Shown here: positions 6,995 through 10,237 of the stretch, one piece after another
Layout of the letters: each line of letters opens with the position of its first letter
Position numbering within the stretch: the first letter of the stretch is position 1
Assembly (NCBI GenBank): GCA_031271525.1
Contig: JAISVO010000035.1
Coordinates: 1 to 10,237, forward strand
Length of the DNA stretch: 10,237 nucleotides
Reading direction: 5' to 3'
From: Oscillospiraceae bacterium
Lineage (GTDB): Bacteria > Bacillota > Clostridia > Oscillospirales > UBA929
Made by a program: the position numbers and the translations under genes
Notes under the pieces: model-generated
Told to the model about the DNA's origin: nothing
The model's database searches: none
Seen by the model: the letters and a program-made list of their open reading frames with translations, nothing else

Positions 6995-7002
6995 CCCTCC
7001 TT
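6995..7002 (-). promoter_or_regulatory. Ribosome binding site deciding the DsbA-like start
   Basis: AAGGAGGG on the minus strand lies 7 bases before the ATG at 6987 and excludes the longer reading from 7017. Confidence 0.75.
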
Positions 7003-7006
7003 AAAA

Positions 7007-7034
7007 ATTATCCTCATTCACTTGGTGTTGTCAA
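7007..7034 (-). promoter_or_regulatory. Strong sigma-A-type promoter for the DsbA-like/flavoprotein pair
   Basis: On the minus strand a consensus TTGACA (7034-7029) is followed after 16 bases by GATAAT (7012-7007), about 20 bases before the DsbA-like ATG. The -35 overlaps the stop codon of the transglutaminase-like gene (7033-7031), so the pair has its own promoter without a terminator in between. Confidence 0.75.
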
Positions 7035-8293
7035 GAGGTAAAAACAGCCTCCTCCGGTTCCTCGGCACCGAGGGCCGGGATGGTCTCATAGCTCCAAACA
7101 CCCGGCAGAGCGGACGGCAACCCCTCGAATCCGCTCATTCTCCGGGCGCCCGCTTCCTCATCGCTGAGGAGGAAGGCGGCGTAGACCGGGGTGGGGCCCC
7201 GATCGTCCAGTCCCGCGCTGATGTGATACCAAAACTCTCCGATCCGGACGAGGTTCCAAGTATGACCGACGCCGTCAATCTGCCCGCGCACAATCCGGCA
7301 CTCCACGTTCAAAAGGCCGCAGAGGAGCTTGAACGCCATCGCATACCCTTCACTGACCGCCGACTCGCCGACCAGCGCGCCGTAAGCGGTGTGGGCGTCC
7401 CCCGCTTCCTTTTCCCCGGTGTTCACCTCCCGGAGATAGGTGTCCTCGTCGTGGACGACGGTTTCGCACAGGGTGTCGTGGATCCACCGCACAAGCTGTG
7501 CCTCCCGTCGCCCGGGTTCTTCGCCGGGGTCCTCTGCGGGAAACTCGGGCAGGTGCGAAAGCAATTCCTCGGCGCGGCTTTCGGTCAGTTCCTTCTTTTT
7601 AAGGAGGACGCCGGGCGGCGTTTGGTAGGCGAAGTTCAAGTCCGCGATCCGGTGGGGCGCTTCGATGTCGGAGGGATAAAGAGAGATGGTCAAACTGGGC
7701 ATTTCGGCGCTCCACGCCGGGTTTTCGTCGTAATACGCGCGGACAATCTCCTCCGGGTCGTAGGACTCGGTGTCGTAGTACCGCATTTCGAAGGTGAGGC
7801 GGGGCTGATAGGCAAGGAGGGCGTCGGTGATCCTCGTCCGCAGGCCCATAGCGCCGGAGGCTGTTTGGATTGCCGGCTGTTCCTCGGTGAGGTAGCGGAT
7901 GTTGATCGTCAGGATGTAGCTGGAGACCACCCGTTGCAGGTCCCCCCACAGAGACCGTACCGTAAAGTCGGCGATCGGCTCGCTGTTCGAGATGTCGGAG
8001 AGGAGGATGGATACCGCTTCCCGCGTCATCTGCCCGGAGTAATTGACAATGTCAATCTCCGCTTCGGTCAGTCTGTTTCGGATGGCGTTGATGATGGTCT
8101 CCCGAAGTTCGCTCTCGTTGCTCGCCTGCAGTTCCTCCGAGATAAACACCTCTTCGGCTTGCTGGGCGAGATGGGGGGTCTGTTCGTATACCTCCCGCTC
8201 CCAGAGGAAGGAGAAGCAGCCGCCAAACAACAGACAGATGAGCGCCGTTAGCGCGGCGAGCGGAAGCGCTTTACCGAATCTGGTCATAATCAA
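7031..8293 (-). CDS. Lipoprotein with degenerate transglutaminase-like domain
   Basis: A 420-residue exported protein. A hydrophobic signal (~8-25) ends in LLFGGC, so Cys26 is the likely lipid anchor, although Phe at -3 is unusual. Residues ~40-260 form a domain I do not recognise. A transglutaminase-like domain occupies ~265-370, with AYGALVGESAVSEGYAMAFK, GHTWNLVRI and FWYHISAGLDD. Active members read AVCEGYA and WYHVD; here the nucleophile position is Ser314 (AGT codon) and the Asp position is Ser359. Only His344 remains, so protease or transglutaminase activity is unlikely and a binding or structural role fits better. The start is TTG at 8293, with GGAGG 6 bases upstream, or ATG at 8287, 12 bases from it. 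Residue numbers assume TTG. The gene overlaps yitT by about 20 bases and is probably co-transcribed with it. Confidence 0.85.
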   Translation of the reverse strand: MIMTRFGKALPLAALTALICLLFGGCFSFLWEREVYEQTPHLAQQAEEVFISEELQASNESELRETIINAIRNRLTEAEIDIVNYSGQMTREAVSILLSDISNSEPIADFTVRSLWGDLQRVVSSYILTINIRYLTEEQPAIQTASGAMGLRTRITDALLAYQPRLTFEMRYYDTESYDPEEIVRAYYDENPAWSAEMPSLTISLYPSDIEAPHRIADLNFAYQTPPGVLLKKKELTESRAEELLSHLPEFPAEDPGEEPGRREAQLVRWIHDTLCETVVHDEDTYLREVNTGEKEAGDAHTAYGALVGESAVSEGYAMAFKLLCGLLNVECRIVRGQIDGVGHTWNLVRIGEFWYHISAGLDDRGPTPVYAAFLLSDEEAGARRMSGFEGLPSALPGVWSYETIPALGAEEPEEAVFTS

Positions 8294-9137
8294 GGAACCC
8301 CTCCCCCAAGACCTCGTGGGCTTCGGTAAGGATCAAAAACGCCTTCGGGTCGGTCTCCTTCACCAGAGCTTTTAAGCTTGCGATCTGCTGCCGTTTGATA
8401 GCGCACATGATCGTGTTGCGCACCGCGCCGGTGTACGCGCCCTCGCCGTGGAGGACGGTCGCGCCCCGCTGCAGACGCCCGGTGATCCTTTCGACAATCT
8501 CCCCGCTCCGCTCCGAGATGATGAACGCCAGTCGTTCAATGTTCATTCCGTACAGGATGCCGTCCACTGTCTGGGTGCTGATATACAGGGTGATGACGGC
8601 GTACAGCATGTTATTCAGCGACCCGAAGACAAAGCCCGCCGCGACCGCGACACAGCCGTCGAAGACCATCATCAGTTTCCCGAGCTGCACATGAGGGAGC
8701 GGAATCTTCAGCAGGCGGGCGATGATGTCGCTTCCGCCGGTCGTCGCGCCCCGCGAGAAGATGAGCCCGAGCCCGACTCCCATCAGCAACCCCCCAAAAA
8801 CCCCGGCGAGGAGGGGATCGGTTTCCACCTTGGGCAGGGCTCGGGGTACAAGGTCGATTAAGAGGGAGGAGATCAGCGTCCCGAAGCCGGTATAGATCAG
8901 GAACCGGTGTCCGAGGAACCGCCATGCCAGCAAAAAGAGGGGAATGTTGATCCCAAGCACCGTCATGCCGAGGGGAAGGGAGGGGAAGAGCTCGCAGAGC
9001 AGCATGGCAACCCCCGTAACCCCTCCCGGCACGATTCCGTAGGGGTCCAACAGCAGGGTGACCGCCACCGCGAAGACGATCCCGCCCAGCGCGATGACGC
9101 CGATATCCAGCGCGGTGCGCGACATGTTCCTGTTCAT
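8271..9137 (-). CDS. YitT family membrane protein (DUF161 with C-terminal DUF2179)
   Basis: A 288-residue protein. Residues ~10-190 are hydrophobic, with several membrane segments and the family signature SRGATTGGSDIIA (128-140). A soluble DUF2179 domain (~225-282) follows, with GAYTGAVRNTIMC, KETDPKAF and EVLGEGF. The family is common in Firmicutes as several paralogues; its function is unsettled, with proposed roles as a transporter or small-molecule sensor. The ATG at 9137 lies only about 8 bases from the -10 box, so it would be leaderless or nearly so. An alternative ATG at 9125 with AGGA directly upstream gives MSRTALDIG and is equally plausible. The end overlaps the transglutaminase-like lipoprotein gene. 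Confidence 0.93.
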   Translation of the reverse strand: MNRNMSRTALDIGVIALGGIVFAVAVTLLLDPYGIVPGGVTGVAMLLCELFPSLPLGMTVLGINIPLFLLAWRFLGHRFLIYTGFGTLISSLLIDLVPRALPKVETDPLLAGVFGGLLMGVGLGLIFSRGATTGGSDIIARLLKIPLPHVQLGKLMMVFDGCVAVAAGFVFGSLNNMLYAVITLYISTQTVDGILYGMNIERLAFIISERSGEIVERITGRLQRGATVLHGEGAYTGAVRNTIMCAIKRQQIASLKALVKETDPKAFLILTEAHEVLGEGFLDYDQIR

Positions 9138-9144
9138 GCCCTAT

Positions 9145-9174
9145 AGTATATCACGCCGGACGGGAGATTAGCAA
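9145..9174 (-). promoter_or_regulatory. Promoter for yitT and the lipoprotein gene
   Basis: On the minus strand TTGCTA (9174-9169) and TATACT (9150-9145) are 18 bases apart. Transcription would begin at about the ATG at 9137, giving a leaderless message or a start at 9125. Confidence 0.55.
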
Positions 9175-9200
9175 TGGTTTTTGCAAAGGGGGGCACGGGC

Positions 9201-9220
9201 TGACGCATGAATGTGCATCA
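9201..9220. repeat. Imperfect 20-bp dyad upstream of the yitT promoter
   Basis: TGACGCATGA and ATGTGCATCA form an inverted repeat with six of eight outer positions matching. It lies about 27 bases upstream of the yitT -35, between that promoter and the transposase remnant. It may be an operator or part of a mobile-element end. Confidence 0.3.
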
Positions 9221-9236
9221 CAAGGAGTCGCTAAGA

Positions 9237-9464
9237 CTAGAAAAAGGCGGAGACATCGCCCCGGTTTTCATCCCAGACCTTCAACCTCTGCGTATATTGG
9301 GAACCCCATCTTTCCCGCTGCTCTTCAAGAGCGAACGAAGCCGCTTCTTCGTTTGGCGCGGTGTAAACTTTCTTCCTGTCGGCCAGCGCGCGGAGATCCG
9401 CCGAGCTTTCCGGTTCGACGTACTCCGCGACGGCACAGAGCGTGTGCTGATCGCTGCCGCCCAA
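9237..9464 (-). pseudogene. IS256/Mutator-family transposase C-terminal remnant
   Basis: This frame reads YVEPESSADLRALADRKK followed by VYTAPNEEAASFALEEQRERW and ends KVWDENRGDVSAFF then a stop. It resembles the Mutator/IS256 transposase segment with a DLKxIYTAPxEEA pattern, an E-x-W-x-x-KY segment and a KSW-x-NW-x-x-LSTFF ending. In intact transposases FF is followed by KYP and the TTNAIEG block; here a TAG follows at once and neither is present downstream, so only about 65 codons remain. There is no start of its own with a ribosome binding site (the frame opens with TTG). It is joined without a gap to the AbrB-like gene in another frame. An alternative is that it is the real tail of the AbrB-like protein after two frameshifts; the transposase resemblance argues against that. 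Confidence 0.55.
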
Positions 9465-9812
9465 GCCCGTCCGTTAGGTCGCGCCGGTGTTCTTCCTCGG
9501 TGACGGCGATGATCAGCATCCCCTTCGAGGACAGTACCGAGAATCGCAACCCGGCGAGAGTCCGGCTTCCAGCAGCAGGTTCGCGGGGATGTTGATCCTG
9601 TCCCCCTCGGCGATGTAGTCCGCGCCGGCGCAGTGTCCGCAGTTCCGCGTGATCCGAAGCTCGCTGTCGCCGCAGACGGCGGCGCAGACGTCCGTGGGCA
9701 GCGCGAGGTTCACCTCATCCCCCGGCTCGTAGCCCAGCCCGCGCGCGGCGAAGGCGGTGATTGTCAGGGAACCGTCCTCGTTGACGGTCGCGGTATAACG
9801 CATGTCGTTCAT
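9460..9812 (-). pseudogene. AbrB/SpoVT-like swapped-hairpin DNA-binding protein, frameshifted
   Basis: The ATG at 9812 has GGAGG 8 bases upstream and overlaps the methylase stop as ATGA. The protein shows two AbrB-like half motifs. The first is SLTITAFAARGLGYEPGDEV (15-34); the second is DRINIPANLLLEAGLSPGCD (71-90), the usual pattern of strand, helix, G-x-x-PGD turn and strand. A Cys pair (CGHC, 58-61) lies between them. After residue 90 the frame gives SRYCPRRGC and stops at 9513. The expected continuation, LRFSVLSSKGMLIIAV, is in the next frame, so one base appears lost near 9545-9556. A second shift near 9463, one extra T, would join the transposase-like frame. As read, a 99-residue protein could still be made (9812-9513). 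The role would be transcription control or an antitoxin-like function in the mobile element; no toxin gene is visible. Confidence 0.65.
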
Positions 9813-10156
9813 TGTTTTTTCCTCCAGTATTCGTTAAAATTAAGCGGTTCTGCGGGGAGCAAGTCCTCAAAAATGGTCATTTGCACGGGCGTTTCCCGGC
9901 GCGCGCGGATGTCGTAGTTTGCAATCAGCAGCTCGTTGAACATACAGCCGCCGTCGTAACGCTGCTTGATGTTATTGAGACGGCTGTTCTCCATGACGAA
10001 GACGCCGGGCGCGTCGTACAGCTCCCGGATAAAGGGATGGTCGTTGTACGACAGAAGGAAAACCCCCTCGATCCCCAGCAGGGTATCCCGCAGCCGGGTA
10101 TGGTCGTCCAGCCCGAAGCCGCCCTCCCCGACGCGGCGGTGAAGGCAAATATGCGC

Positions 10157-10185
10157 TTGACGGTTCCCTAACGAAGCCTTATATA
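10157..10185 (+). promoter_or_regulatory. Possible plus-strand promoter facing the right edge
   Basis: TTGACG (10157-10162) and TATATA (10180-10185) are 17 bases apart. It would transcribe the three-way fold at 10198-10237 rightwards. It is the only promoter-like pair noted on the plus strand; no gene it drives is visible. Confidence 0.35.
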
Positions 10186-10189
10186 AAAC

Positions 10190-10237
10190 AAAAAAACCAG
10201 AAAACCCAGCGAGTGGGTGGCGTTTTACGCGTTTCTG
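10190..10237 (-). terminator. Three-way hairpin followed by a T7 run
   Basis: CAGAAA (10198-10203) pairs with TTTCTG (10232-10237). Inside it ACCCA (10204-10208) pairs with TGGGT (10214-10218), and GCG (10220-10222) pairs with CGC (10228-10230). Read on the minus strand, the closing stem is followed by one G and seven T (10196-10190), as in an intrinsic terminator for a gene beyond the right edge. The element ends exactly at the window edge, so it may be larger. Confidence 0.5.

Larger units (their letters stand above)
9809..10237 (-). pseudogene. D12-class DNA adenine N6-methyltransferase, C-terminal fragment
   Basis: The frame is open to the window edge (142 codons), but recognisable methylase sequence covers only 10132-9809. 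There it reads VGEGGFGLDDHTRLRDTL, then FLLSYNDHPFIRELYDAPG, then SRLNNIKQRYDGGCMFNELL and IANYD, and ends with VQMTIFED and a lysine-rich tail. This is the C-terminal third of phage-type Dam-like methylases, in which FLLSYND and IRELY are typical. The catalytic DPPY motif should lie some 20 residues before VGEGGF. It is absent: the upstream codons give GNRQAHICLHRR, and neither other frame contains DPPY. No ATG, GTG or TTG lies in frame before 9994. A terminator-like fold at 10190-10237 cuts across the frame. I infer a truncated remnant whose sequence joins unrelated DNA near 10132. Its TGA overlaps the ATG of the AbrB-like gene. Confidence 0.7.

Noticed and set aside
7022..8251. 409-codon plus-strand open frame opposite the transglutaminase-like gene
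   Set aside because: The minus-strand frame has a signal peptide and clear domain motifs; the plus frame is an antisense shadow.
9809..9994. A separate 61-residue small protein starting at the ATG at 9994
   Set aside because: The same frame continues upstream with methylase sequence (SYND, IRELY), so this ATG is internal to the methylase fragment.

Overview
The window is GC-rich, and every gene I can support lies on the minus strand. Split glycine dehydrogenase subunits (gcvPA/gcvPB), a YitT-family membrane protein, strong AGGAGG-type ribosome binding sites and Cys-lipoprotein signals suggest a Gram-positive organism of the Firmicutes, probably an uncultured GC-rich Clostridia (Oscillospirales-like) lineage. 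No rRNA or tRNA was seen, so the taxonomy is an inference. There is no gene-free stretch longer than about 200 bases.

Reading in the direction of transcription (right to left):

(1) 10237-9137, degraded mobile-DNA edge. It holds a terminator-like three-way fold, the C-terminal part of a D12-class DNA adenine methylase, a translationally coupled AbrB-like protein with a frameshift, and a remnant of an IS256/Mutator transposase C-terminus in yet another frame.

(2) 9174-7031. A promoter, a YitT-family membrane protein, and an overlapping lipoprotein with a transglutaminase-like domain. Two of that domain's three catalytic positions are Ser (Cys to Ser, Asp to Ser), so it is probably a pseudoenzyme.

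(3) 7034-5924. A strong sigma-A-like promoter whose -35 overlaps the previous stop codon drives a cytoplasmic DsbA/FrnE-like thioredoxin-fold protein. This overlaps by 4 bases an iron-sulfur-flavoprotein-like NAD(P)H oxidoreductase.

(4) 5910-382. A promoter drives a lipoprotein with a CE15 (glucuronoyl esterase-like) alpha/beta-hydrolase domain, followed after 7 bases by the glycine cleavage genes gcvT-gcvH-gcvPA-gcvPB. The four gcv genes are tightly packed or overlapping and encode three of the four parts of the complex: T protein, H protein and P protein as two subunits. The L protein (dihydrolipoamide dehydrogenase) and lipoate-attachment genes are not in the window. There is no room for a glycine riboswitch directly before gcvT, and none was seen before the lipoprotein.

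(5) 381-1. A 200-base intergenic region with a strong hairpin, then the 5' end of an AraC-family regulator that runs off the left edge.

The most unusual points are the esterase lipoprotein leading the gcv transcription unit, the transglutaminase-like pseudoenzyme, and the scrambled methylase/AbrB/transposase remnants at the right edge with a compact foldable element. I did not find a clearly new defence or mobile system.
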